Source: Frankiales bacterium
GTDB taxonomy: Bacteria; Actinomycetota; Actinomycetes; S36-B12; CAIYMF01
Assembly: GCA_016125335.1 (NCBI GenBank)
Contig: WGLY01000002.1
Coordinates: 1 to 64,000 of the forward strand
DNA: 64,000 bases
Direction of reading: 5' to 3'
The number at the start of each line of letters is the position of its first letter. Position 1 is the stretch's first letter. The position numbers and the translations under genes are program-made. Positions 46,621 to 53,830 of the stretch are shown here, piece after piece. The notes beneath the pieces are model-generated. The model was not told the DNA's origin. It searched no databases and saw only the letters and a program-made list of their open reading frames with translations.

Positions 46621-47061
46621 TCAGACGGCCGGCGGCCGGTTCTCGTACGGCGTCGAGAGCACCACGCTCGTGCGGGTCGACACGTTGGCCTTGGCGCGGA
46701 TCTCGGCCAGCAGCGCCTCGAGGTCCGACGGGCTGCCCACGCGCACCTTGAGCACGTAGCTCTCGTCGCCGGCCACCGAGTGGCAGGCCTCGATGGCCGC
46801 GATGCTCTCGAGGCGGGCGGGCGCGTCGTCCGGCGCCGCAGGGTCGATCGGCTTGATCGAGATCAGGGCCGTGAGCGGCAGGCCGAGCTGGTCGTGGTCG
46901 ACGTCGATCGTGTAGCCCTTGATGACGCCGCGCTGCTCGAGCCGGCGCACCCGCTGGTGGACGGCCGAGGTCGACAGCCCGGTCGCCTTGCCGAGGTCGG
47001 TGTAGGACATCCGGCCGTCGCCGGCCAGCAGCCGCACGATGGCCTGGTCGATCTCCTCCAC
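46621..47061 (-). CDS. Lrp/AsnC family transcriptional regulator
   Basis: This 146-residue protein has an N-terminal winged HTH (IVRLLAGDGRMSYTDLGKATGLSTSAVHQRV, typical order) and a C-terminal RAM/ACT-like effector domain ending VLSTPYENRPP. Lrp proteins sense amino acids and often control neighbouring catabolic genes, so lysine or beta-lysine control of the kam cluster is likely but unproven. GTG start after a GCAGGAGGG ribosome site. Gene ends facing kamA. Confidence 0.9.
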   Translation of the reverse strand: MEEIDQAIVRLLAGDGRMSYTDLGKATGLSTSAVHQRVRRLEQRGVIKGYTIDVDHDQLGLPLTALISIKPIDPAAPDDAPARLESIAAIEACHSVAGDESYVLKVRVGSPSDLEALLAEIRAKANVSTRTSVVLSTPYENRPPAV

Positions 47062-47151
47062 GACGTCGTCCCTCCTGCCCTGGCCCCCGGGGCCGAACCT
47101 ACCGCGCGGCGCCCCGCCGACACCGCACCACAGGTCTGGTTGACTCCGGGG

Positions 47152-48312
47152 ATGGACCTGCTGGCCGACGCCACCGTCCCGCCGGTCCGGCTCCTCGAGA
47201 TCGGGGCGGCGCTCCTGCTGCTCGGGGTGATGGCGCGGCTGGGCCGCCGTATCGGGCTCTCGGCGGTGCCGCTCTTCCTGCTCGCCGGGCTGTTCTTCGG
47301 CGAGGGCGGCGTCGGCGACCTCGGCTTCTCCGACCCGTTCCTGCGGACCTCCTCGGAGATCGGCGCCATCCTGCTGCTCCTGCTGCTCGGGATGGAGTAC
47401 TCGGCGGCCGAGCTGGCCACCACCGTGCGTCGGCGGCCGACCGCGGCGCTGCTCGACATCGGGCTCAACGCGACGCCCGGGGTGCTGGCCGGACTGCTGC
47501 TCGGCTGGGGCGCGCTGGGTGCCGTGGCGCTGGGCGGCGTCACCTACATCTCGAGCTCGGGGATCGTCGCGCAGGTGATGCGCGACCTGTCGTGGCGCGC
47601 CAACCCGGAGTCGCCGAGCGTCATCGGCCTGCTCGTGGTCGAGGACCTCGTGATGGCGCCCTATCTGCCCGCGCTCACCGCGGTGGCCACCGGCGCCGGC
47701 GTGGTGGCCGGTGCGCTGAGCGTCGGCGCCGCGATGGTCGTCGTCGGGCTCGCGGTGGTGCTGTCGCTGCGCCCGCAGCGCTGGCTGACCCGGCTGATCG
47801 ACCCGGAGTCCGGCACGGCGCTGCTGCTGCTCGTGCTCGGGGCCGCGCTCGTGGTGGCCGGCGTCGCGGGGGCCGCCGGCGTCTCGCCCGTGGTGGGCGC
47901 GTTCCTGCTCGGGCTGCTGCTCTCCGGCGAGGTGAACGAGGCCGCCCGCCCGGCGCTGCGCCCCCTGCGCGACCTGTTCGCCGCGGTGTTCTTCCTGTTC
48001 TTCGGACTCAGCACGGACCCCACCGAGGTGCCGGCCGTGCTGCTGCCCGCCGCGCTGCTCGCGGCCGTCACGGTGGGGACCAAGCTCGCGCTCGCGCGCC
48101 TCGTGGTGCGCGACGAGGACCCGCGCGCGTGGCGCCGGGCCGGCGCCCTGCTCGCGGCGCGCGGCGAGTTCTCGGTGGTGATCGCGGGCGTGGTGGCCGT
48201 GGCCGGCGGCCTGCCGGACATCGGCGCGCTGGCAGCCACCTACGTGCTGCTGACCGCGATCACCGGACCGGTGCTCGCCCGCCTGCTCGCCGGCCCGCCC
48301 CAGCCCGCCTGA
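47152..48312 (+). CDS. Cation:proton antiporter, CPA2 type
   Basis: This 386-residue membrane protein has about 12-13 hydrophobic segments. Family features are LFLLAGLFFGEGG, an EIGAILLLLLLGMEYS stretch, a SSSGIVAQVM motif in the crossing region and GLLVVEDLVMAP with charged residues in a membrane segment, as in KefB/NhaS3-like Na+/H+ or K+/H+ antiporters. No TrkA-N domain is attached. It diverges from the Lrp gene and is convergent with an acyl-CoA dehydrogenase gene. Confidence 0.88.
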   Translation: MDLLADATVPPVRLLEIGAALLLLGVMARLGRRIGLSAVPLFLLAGLFFGEGGVGDLGFSDPFLRTSSEIGAILLLLLLGMEYSAAELATTVRRRPTAALLDIGLNATPGVLAGLLLGWGALGAVALGGVTYISSSGIVAQVMRDLSWRANPESPSVIGLLVVEDLVMAPYLPALTAVATGAGVVAGALSVGAAMVVVGLAVVLSLRPQRWLTRLIDPESGTALLLLVLGAALVVAGVAGAAGVSPVVGAFLLGLLLSGEVNEAARPALRPLRDLFAAVFFLFFGLSTDPTEVPAVLLPAALLAAVTVGTKLALARLVVRDEDPRAWRRAGALLAARGEFSVVIAGVVAVAGGLPDIGALAATYVLLTAITGPVLARLLAGPPQPA

Positions 48313-48320
48313 CCCGCCCT

Positions 48321-48381
48321 GTCGTTACTGCCGGAACGACCGGAGAACCGGCCGGAGTCCGCGCATTCGGGCAGTAACGAC
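48321..48381. terminator. Long inverted repeat between convergent genes
   Basis: GTCGTTACTGCC (48321-48332) and its perfect complement GGCAGTAACGAC (48370-48381) enclose 37 bases that contain further CCGG-rich pairing. It lies between the antiporter and acyl-CoA dehydrogenase genes, so bidirectional termination is the simplest reading. It could also be a dispersed intergenic repeat. Confidence 0.6.
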
Positions 48382-48385
48382 GGGG

Positions 48386-49543
48386 TCAGGCGAGCAGCGA
48401 GCGGCCGACGACCATGCGCTGCACCTGGTTGGTGCCCTCGACGATCTGGAGCACCTTGGCCTCGCGCATGTAGCGCTCCACCGGGAAGTCCTCGACGTAG
48501 CCGTAGCCCCCGAGCACCTGCACCGCGTCGGTGGTCACCCGCATCGCGGTGTCGGTGGCGAACAGCTTCGCCTTCGCCGCCTCGACGCCGAACGGCAGCC
48601 CGCGGTCGCGCAGCCGCGCTGCGGTCACGTAGAGCGCTCGGGCCGCCGACACCTGCGTGGCCATGTCCGCGAGCAGGAACTGAAGCCCCTGGAACTGCCC
48701 GATCGGGCGGCCGAACTGACGACGCTCCTTCGCGTACGCCGCGGCCGCGTCGAGGGCGGCCTGCGCGAGGCCGACGGCGCACGCCGCGATGCCCAGGCGA
48801 CCGGAGTCCAGCGCCGTCATCGCGATGGCGAAGCCCTGGCCCTCCGCGCCCACGAGCCGGTCGGAGCCGACCCGGACGCCGTCGAGGATCACCTGCGCGG
48901 TGCGCGACGCCTTGAGCCCCATCTTGCGCTCGGGCGCGCCGAAGGACAGGCCCTCGGCCTCGGCCGGGATGAGCAGGCACGAGATGCCCTTGGGGCCGTC
49001 CTCGCCGGTGCGCACCATGACGTTGTAGAAGTCGGCGGTGCCGCCGTGGGTGATCCAGGCCTTGGTGCCCGTGACGACGTAGCCGTCGCCGTCGGGCACC
49101 GCCCGGGTGCTCAGGGCTGCGGCGTCGGACCCGGACTGCGGCTCGGACAGGCAGTAGGCGCCGAGCAGCTCGCCGGAGAGCATCTCGGGCAGCCAGCGCT
49201 CCTGCTGCTGCGGCGTGCCGTACGTGGCCACCGGGAAGCACGCCAGCGCGTGCACCGACACCGAGACGCCGACCGACAGCCACGCCCCGGCGATCTCCTC
49301 GAGCGCCTGGAGGTACACCTCCAGCGGCTGGCCGCCCCCGCCGTGCTCCTCGGGGTAGGGCAGCGACAGCAGCCCCGCCTTGCCCAGCGTGCGCAGCGCC
49401 TCGCGCGGGAACACGCCGTCGTGCTCGGCGACGTCGACCTGCGGTCGCAGCTCCGCGTCGGCGATCTCGCGGACCAGGTGGAGCAGCTCGACGGCCTCGT
49501 CGGTGGGCAGAAGCCGCTCGGCGGGGGTGATCGAGAGTGCCAT
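48386..49543 (-). CDS. Acyl-CoA dehydrogenase
   Basis: This 385-residue flavoprotein has the acyl-CoA dehydrogenase signature AYCLSEPQSGSDAAAL, the FAD-binding GTKAWITHGGTADFYNV, and the C-terminal catalytic Glu in LQIVEGTNQVQR. The central QFGRPIGQFQGLQFLLADMA segment is typical of short-chain or branched-chain enzymes. Start at 49543 overlaps the stop of the upstream peptidase gene by one base (TGATG), so they share an mRNA. Could serve amino acid or short-chain fatty acid breakdown. Confidence 0.93.
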   Translation of the reverse strand: MALSITPAERLLPTDEAVELLHLVREIADAELRPQVDVAEHDGVFPREALRTLGKAGLLSLPYPEEHGGGGQPLEVYLQALEEIAGAWLSVGVSVSVHALACFPVATYGTPQQQERWLPEMLSGELLGAYCLSEPQSGSDAAALSTRAVPDGDGYVVTGTKAWITHGGTADFYNVMVRTGEDGPKGISCLLIPAEAEGLSFGAPERKMGLKASRTAQVILDGVRVGSDRLVGAEGQGFAIAMTALDSGRLGIAACAVGLAQAALDAAAAYAKERRQFGRPIGQFQGLQFLLADMATQVSAARALYVTAARLRDRGLPFGVEAAKAKLFATDTAMRVTTDAVQVLGGYGYVEDFPVERYMREAKVLQIVEGTNQVQRMVVGRSLLA

Positions 49544-50658
49544 CAGAGCACCACCAGCTCCCGGGGTCGGAGGTTGACGCGCTCGCCCGCGGTCTCGCCG
49601 CAGACGACGATGTCCTCGATCCGGGCGCCGCTGCGCCCGGGGAGGTAGATGCCGGGCTCGATCGAGAAGGCCATGCCCGGCTCGAGCACCTCGGCGTTGC
49701 CCGCCACGATGTAGGGCTCCTCGTGGGTCTCCAGGCCGATGCCGTGGCCGGTGCGGTGCACGAAGAGCTCGCCGTAGCCGGCGTCGGCGATGACCTCGCG
49801 CGCGGCCGCGTCCACGCTCTCGGCGGTGACGCCGGGGCGCACGTGCTCGCAGGCGGCCGCCTGGGCTGCCTGGAGCACCGCGTAGTAGGCCGCGACCTCG
49901 GAGTCGGGCTCGCCCATGCTGTACGTGCGCGTCTCGTCGGAGCAATAGCCGTCCGGCATCGTGCCGCCGATGTCGACCACCACGGTCTCGCCCGGGCCGA
50001 TGACGCGGTCGGACAGCTCGTGGTGCGGGCTCGCGCCGTTGGGCCCGCTGCCCACGATGACGAAGTCGACCCGCACGTGCCCCTCGGCCACGATGGCCTC
50101 GGCGATGTCGCGGCCCACCTCACGCTCGGTGCGGCCCACCTTCAGCCACTCGGGCACCCGGGCGTGCACGCGGTCGATCGCCGCGCCGGCCCGGCGCAGC
50201 GCCTCCACCTCGTCGGGCGACTTGCGCATCCGCAGCTCGCGCAGCACGTCGCCGGCCAGCGTCTGCGTCGCGCCCGGCATGGCCGCGCGCAGCCGCAGGA
50301 CCTTCTCCGCCCACATGTGGTTGTCCACCGCGGCCGTGGCGTCGGGGGCCAGCAGCGAGGCCACGAGGGCGTACGGGTCGTCGGTCTCGGCCCACGGCAG
50401 CACCTCGACGTCGAGCTCGCCGAGCGGGCTGGCGAGTGCCGCCGGCCGCTCGAGACCGGGCACGACGACGACCGGGTCCGCGTCGGGGCGCAGCACGAGG
50501 CAGGTCAGCCGCTCGAGCGGGATCGCGTCGTAGCCGGTGAGGTAGCGCAGGTCCGGGCCGGGCGAGACGAGCAGGGCGTCGACGCCGGCGGCCGCGGTGG
50601 CGGCCCGTGCCCGCGCCAGACGGTCGGCGAGGTCGGAGACAGGGGGGTGGGTGCTCAC
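49543..50658 (-). CDS. M24 family Xaa-Pro aminopeptidase-like protein
   Basis: This 371-residue protein has a creatinase-like N-terminal domain and a pita-bread metallopeptidase domain. Metal ligands are visible in VVDIGG (Asp), CSDETRT (Asp), RTGHGIG (His), IEPGIY (Glu) and ARIEDIVV (Glu), so the dinuclear site is intact. It would release N-terminal residues before proline from peptides. GTG at 50658 has TAGGGT seven bases upstream, the leaderless layout; the longer frame reaching 52020 is antisense to the integrase. Confidence 0.92.
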   Translation of the reverse strand: MSTHPPVSDLADRLARARAATAAAGVDALLVSPGPDLRYLTGYDAIPLERLTCLVLRPDADPVVVVPGLERPAALASPLGELDVEVLPWAETDDPYALVASLLAPDATAAVDNHMWAEKVLRLRAAMPGATQTLAGDVLRELRMRKSPDEVEALRRAGAAIDRVHARVPEWLKVGRTEREVGRDIAEAIVAEGHVRVDFVIVGSGPNGASPHHELSDRVIGPGETVVVDIGGTMPDGYCSDETRTYSMGEPDSEVAAYYAVLQAAQAAACEHVRPGVTAESVDAAAREVIADAGYGELFVHRTGHGIGLETHEEPYIVAGNAEVLEPGMAFSIEPGIYLPGRSGARIEDIVVCGETAGERVNLRPRELVVL

Positions 50659-50797
50659 GTCGGCGACCCTACGCCGGGAGGGCGCTCCCGGGCCCGTGTG
50701 GGCGCCCGCGCCACGCTCCGGCGCGCACCCGGCCGTGCCGGCACCTCCGCGGGCCGTCGGCCGCGGCGAGCGGGCACCCGGACGGGTGCGGGGGCCG

Positions 50798-50803
50798 TAG
50801 CGT
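50798..50803 (+). promoter_or_regulatory. Leaderless-type -10 of the original exonuclease promoter
   Basis: TAGCGT lies six bases before the GTG of the displaced exonuclease 5' end. The same TAGCGT at the same spacing precedes the rebuilt gene at 61491. After integration this host promoter points into the integrase gene. Confidence 0.55.
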
Positions 50804-50809
50804 GTCCGC

Positions 50810-50863
50810 GTGACCGACCGACCCGAGAAGCTGCTCCTCCTGGACTCCGCCTCACCGAAGTAG
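50810..50863 (+). pseudogene. Displaced 5' end of the 5'-3' exonuclease gene (17 codons)
   Basis: The reading frame encodes MTDRPEKLLLLDSAS followed by two element-derived codons and a TAG stop. The first 15 residues match, at 12 of 15 positions, the start of the intact exonuclease encoded at 61503. It is the host promoter-proximal piece cut off by insertion at the GACTCCGCCTC core. It may still be translated as a 17-residue leader peptide ending 23 bases before the integrase ATG. Confidence 0.88.
50843..50853. repeat. attL core
   Basis: GACTCCGCCTC is the 11 bp shared by both ends of the element. To its left is host exonuclease sequence; to its right is element DNA leading to the serine integrase. 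Confidence 0.85.
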
Positions 50864-50886
50864 CGAAGCGCGCCTATTCTGGCTCC

Positions 50887-52317
50887 ATGAGCCCGAAGCG
50901 CCTGCGTGCCGCCGTCTACGTCCGCCTCTCCGTCCACCGAGGCGAGCACGACCCGAGCACGTCCCCTGAGCGTCAGCGCGAAGCCGCCGAGGCCTACTGC
51001 CTCGCAAAGGGCTGGAGGGTCGCGGAGGTCGTCGAAGACCTCGACGTCTCCGCCTCGGCGAAGGGTCTCCGACTGGCCCGGCCAGGGCTGCAACGGCTCC
51101 GCGCGCTCTTCGGCGAGGTTGACGTGATCGTCTTCGCGAGCCTCGACCGCCTCGCTCGCAACGTCATCGACTTCCGCACCTTCGCGGCGGAGGCGGACGC
51201 GCACGGCGTGGCACTCGTCTCGGTGAAGGAGTCGCTCGACCTCACGACCTCCTCGGGGCGGTTCGTCGCGACGATCCTCGCGGCCTTCGCAGAGATGGAG
51301 GCGGACACGATCTCCGAGCGCACCCGCGCCGGTCGCGCCGGCGCCGTCGACCTCCGGCGCTGGGCGGGCGGGATCGCGCCCTACGGCTACGTCTCGATCC
51401 CCCATTCCAGCGGTAAGGGCCGCGCCCTGGCGGTCGAGCCTACGGAGGCCGCGCACGTTCGCCGCGCCGCCGAGACGGTGCTCTCCGGCGGCTCGCTCTA
51501 CTCGGCCCTCCAGTCGCTGAACGCCTCCGGGTCGAAGCCGCGCCGCGCGAAGGCGTGGAGCCTCTCCTCGCTGCGCGTCGTCCTGACCAACGATGCGACG
51601 GCCGGTCGCATGGTCCACCGGGGCGAGGTTGTGCGAGGCGAGGACGGCCTGGCGCTTCAGGTCTGGGAGCCCGTCCTGCCGTACGAGGACGTCCTCGCCC
51701 TCCGCGCGCGCCTCGCACCGTCCCCCCAGCCGCGCGCCCGGACGACGCGCGCCTCGCGCCTGCTCTCCGGCCTCCTGGAGTGCGCGACCTGCGGCGGCTC
51801 CATGCGCCTGCACTCGCGCGGGCAGGACGGCGCGCAGGCCTACTCCTGCCACGGGCGTTCTGACGGCACCGGATGCACCGCTGCGGCGTCGATCTCGGCG
51901 GCAGACGTCGAGCAGTACGTCGCCCGCACCTTCGTCGCGGACCTCGGAAGCGAGCCCGAGCTCTACGAGATCCGGCATGAGCCGGCGTCTGGCCTCCCCT
52001 CCGTCGAGGAGGCGATCCAAGCCGCCGTCGCAGCGGTTGCCACATCCGCCACAGCCGACGCCGTCGACACGCTCCGCGCTCTTCAGGAGCGCCGCGCCGC
52101 TCTGCTTGACGCTCCCCCCGAGGTGACTGTCGAGTGGCGCGAGACGGGCCGCACCATCGGCGAGGCCTTCGCGGAAGACTCCGTCGAGGAAGCCCGCGCG
52201 ATGCTCGCCGCCAACATCGACGGGCGGATCCTCGTCTTCCCCGGCGTTCGCGGCCGCCGCCCTGCCTCATTCGACCTGGGCGAGCGCCTCGCGTGGGAGT
52301 GGCGTCCTCGCGCCTGA
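50887..52317 (+). CDS. Large serine recombinase (integrase)
   Basis: This 476-residue recombinase has an N-terminal resolvase domain with the nucleophile in YVRLS (S15), SPERQREAAEAYC, and ASLDRLARN. A recombinase domain follows (GGIAPYGYV), then a zinc domain with CATCGG and SCHGRSDGTGC, and a C-terminal helical region. It would integrate and excise the element by cutting at the attP/attB core. It lies 33 bases inside attL and begins 23 bases after the 17-codon exonuclease stub, so its expression may come from the exonuclease promoter. Confidence 0.95.
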   Translation: MSPKRLRAAVYVRLSVHRGEHDPSTSPERQREAAEAYCLAKGWRVAEVVEDLDVSASAKGLRLARPGLQRLRALFGEVDVIVFASLDRLARNVIDFRTFAAEADAHGVALVSVKESLDLTTSSGRFVATILAAFAEMEADTISERTRAGRAGAVDLRRWAGGIAPYGYVSIPHSSGKGRALAVEPTEAAHVRRAAETVLSGGSLYSALQSLNASGSKPRRAKAWSLSSLRVVLTNDATAGRMVHRGEVVRGEDGLALQVWEPVLPYEDVLALRARLAPSPQPRARTTRASRLLSGLLECATCGGSMRLHSRGQDGAQAYSCHGRSDGTGCTAAASISAADVEQYVARTFVADLGSEPELYEIRHEPASGLPSVEEAIQAAVAAVATSATADAVDTLRALQERRAALLDAPPEVTVEWRETGRTIGEAFAEDSVEEARAMLAANIDGRILVFPGVRGRRPASFDLGERLAWEWRPRA

Positions 52318-52750
52318 CGCCTGTTGGGCTCGCCATCCCGTGAAGTTGCGCCATCCGGCGAGCAGCCCCGGCGCTACTGACCCTGTCCTCCTGTGTCTGG
52401 CCGTTTGGGCACCTGAGCAGGTAGCGCACCCCTGACCGACTCCTCCTGAGTGCGCTCGACTCGGCGACCCGTTCAGGTCACGGCTCGGCAACGAAGTGCG
52501 TCCGTGTGAGCAGGTCGAGCGCCGCTAGCGCCCTCCTCATGTGTGCCACGACCGTCGGGGCAAGCCACATGGTGAGCAGCCATGGAGCCGCTGGCCCTCT
52601 ACATAGGTGTTCCCTGCTCGCCGATCTGTGCCCACCGCGCACGCCGCTCCCGTGAGATCCGGAGGCCGCGCCTCACCTCTGTCTACCGGCCTCGAATCCC
52701 CGTCACCCGTGCCAGCGGGTGACCGCCCCCACTGCCAGAAGGAAGCCCCC
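52318..52750. other. Intergenic region of the element, 433 bases
   Basis: No convincing gene is present; short frames here lack family features. Just before the next start lies a perfect inverted repeat, GTCACCCG/CGGGTGAC (52702-52723, six-base loop), which could be an operator or attenuator. A ribosome site GAAGGAAG leads to the zinc-finger gene at 52751. This region probably contains the promoter for the rightward replication genes. Confidence 0.4.
52702..52723. promoter_or_regulatory. Inverted repeat upstream of zinc-finger gene
   Basis: GTCACCCG-TGCCAG-CGGGTGAC, with 8 bp perfect arms, ends 27 bases before the GTG of the zinc-finger gene. Candidate operator for early element genes. Confidence 0.45.
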
Positions 52751-53254
52751 GTGAGATGCCCCCTCCCCGATCCCTGCCCCATCTGCTCCGGTCCGCTCAC
52801 CTACGGAGGGCGCGGCCGGCGTCCGGTCTTCTGCTCCCCGCGCTGTAAGGCCGCGAGCGACGCGCAGAGCCGCCCGGATCGCCGCGCCGCCGAGACGCCC
52901 GAGGAGTCCGCCGCATCCGAGGCCAAGCTCCACGCGATCCTCGACCGGCGCCCCGCCCACGACCTGACCCGCCGCACCCGCGACCGTCTCGTAGCCACGC
53001 GCGGCATGACGACCGAGTCCCCGAAGGCCTACCTTGCAGACGACGGCCGGCTCTCCCGCGCCTTCGCACCCGACCGCACTAGAGACCGCCCGACCCGGCG
53101 CGCTGCCACGACGGTCGATGACCAGGCCCTCGACGGCTTCACCCTCGACGGCGCTGTGAAGGGTGCCTCCCGCAAGCGCGAGAAGGACCCGGCCGCCCTG
53201 TGGCTCGCCGACCACCACCCCGAGGCCCTGGCCGACTTCGGGCACGACTTCTGA
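52751..53254 (+). CDS. Small zinc-finger protein of the element
   Basis: This 167-residue protein starts with a treble-clef-like zinc motif (CPICSG, then FCSPRCK) followed by a basic Arg/Ala-rich region and a C-terminal acidic/aromatic tail (ALWLADHHPEALADFGHDF). Chosen start: GTG at 52751, with ribosome site GAAGGAAG. Such fingers occur in small mobile-element proteins that bind DNA or RNA; the function is unknown. First gene of the rightward cluster. Confidence 0.6.
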   Translation: MRCPLPDPCPICSGPLTYGGRGRRPVFCSPRCKAASDAQSRPDRRAAETPEESAASEAKLHAILDRRPAHDLTRRTRDRLVATRGMTTESPKAYLADDGRLSRAFAPDRTRDRPTRRAATTVDDQALDGFTLDGAVKGASRKREKDPAALWLADHHPEALADFGHDF

Positions 53255-53316
53255 CCGGCCTGACCGCGAAATATCCCTAGTGGGAAGACAACCCCCATAC
53301 CGCCCGCACCCGGCGC

Positions 53317-53387
53317 CCTGGCAGGCCCGTGCGGGAAGCGAGGCCCCTGGCGCGGATCCCGCTGGGGGCCTTGCGCTTGGCCTGCCA
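53317..53387 (+). terminator. Nested hairpin between two zinc-finger genes
   Basis: Outer arms CTGGCAGGCC (53317-53326) and GGCCTGCCAG (53378-53387) are perfect. Inside, AAGCG/CGCTT and AGGCCCC/GGGGCCT form an inner stem-loop followed by TT. The inner part looks like an intrinsic terminator; the outer stem makes the whole about 71 bases long, which suggests regulated read-through or a stable RNA element. Confidence 0.6.
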
Positions 53388-53411
53388 GCGTGACAAACGA
53401 AGGAGGCGTCC

Positions 53412-53681
53412 GTGAGCACCTACGTGACGACCTGCTCAGAGTGCTCGGTGACCTTCGAGTCCGGACGCTCCTGGGCGAAGACCTGCTCTGACCGATGCCG
53501 CCAGCGCCGCCATCGCCGAACCCACGACGAGCGCCGAGCCGAGGCCGCCCGACGCCTTCGTCGCCTGATCGCAGAGACGGTCACGGCCGGTACCGCCGCC
53601 GAATGTGAAGCCCTGGACGCGATGCTCGACCTTGTCGGCGAAGAGGCCTTCGCCGACTCGCTGACGGCTCTAGGTCGCTGA
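53412..53681 (+). CDS. Small zinc-ribbon protein of the element
   Basis: This 89-residue protein has two Cys pairs (CSECSVTF and CSDRCRQRRHRR) as in short zinc-finger proteins of phages and plasmids, a strongly basic arm and an acidic Ala/Leu-rich C-terminal helix (ECEALDAMLDLVGEEAF). GTG start with an exceptionally good ribosome site (AAGGAGG). Lies between the nested hairpin and the replication-type gene. Probably nucleic-acid binding. Confidence 0.6.
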   Translation: MSTYVTTCSECSVTFESGRSWAKTCSDRCRQRRHRRTHDERRAEAARRLRRLIAETVTAGTAAECEALDAMLDLVGEEAFADSLTALGR

Positions 53682-53830
53682 CCCACGACTCCGAGCCCCC
53701 TGCGGCTCGGCCCCTTCTCCTCGGGTGGAGAGAACGCCCCGCCCGCTCCTCGGACCACGGCCCGGCCAGGCCCCGGGGAGCGGGCGGCGTGCGTCGCTGC
53801 CCGAGCCCACCCGACCCCACGGAGACCCAG

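Noticed and set aside
49543-52020. 825-codon frame joining the peptidase to sequence across attL
   Set aside because: The peptidase starts at 50658 with a leaderless promoter; the rest is antisense to the integrase.
52640-52714. tRNA-like 3' end (CGAATCCCC...GCCA)
   Set aside because: The flanking T-stem does not pair and no matching acceptor or anticodon arm is found upstream, so it is not a tRNA or a tRNA attachment site.
52537-52800. Minus-strand 87-codon frame upstream of the zinc-finger gene
   Set aside because: No ribosome site, no recognisable motif, and it overlaps the more convincing rightward gene and its control region.
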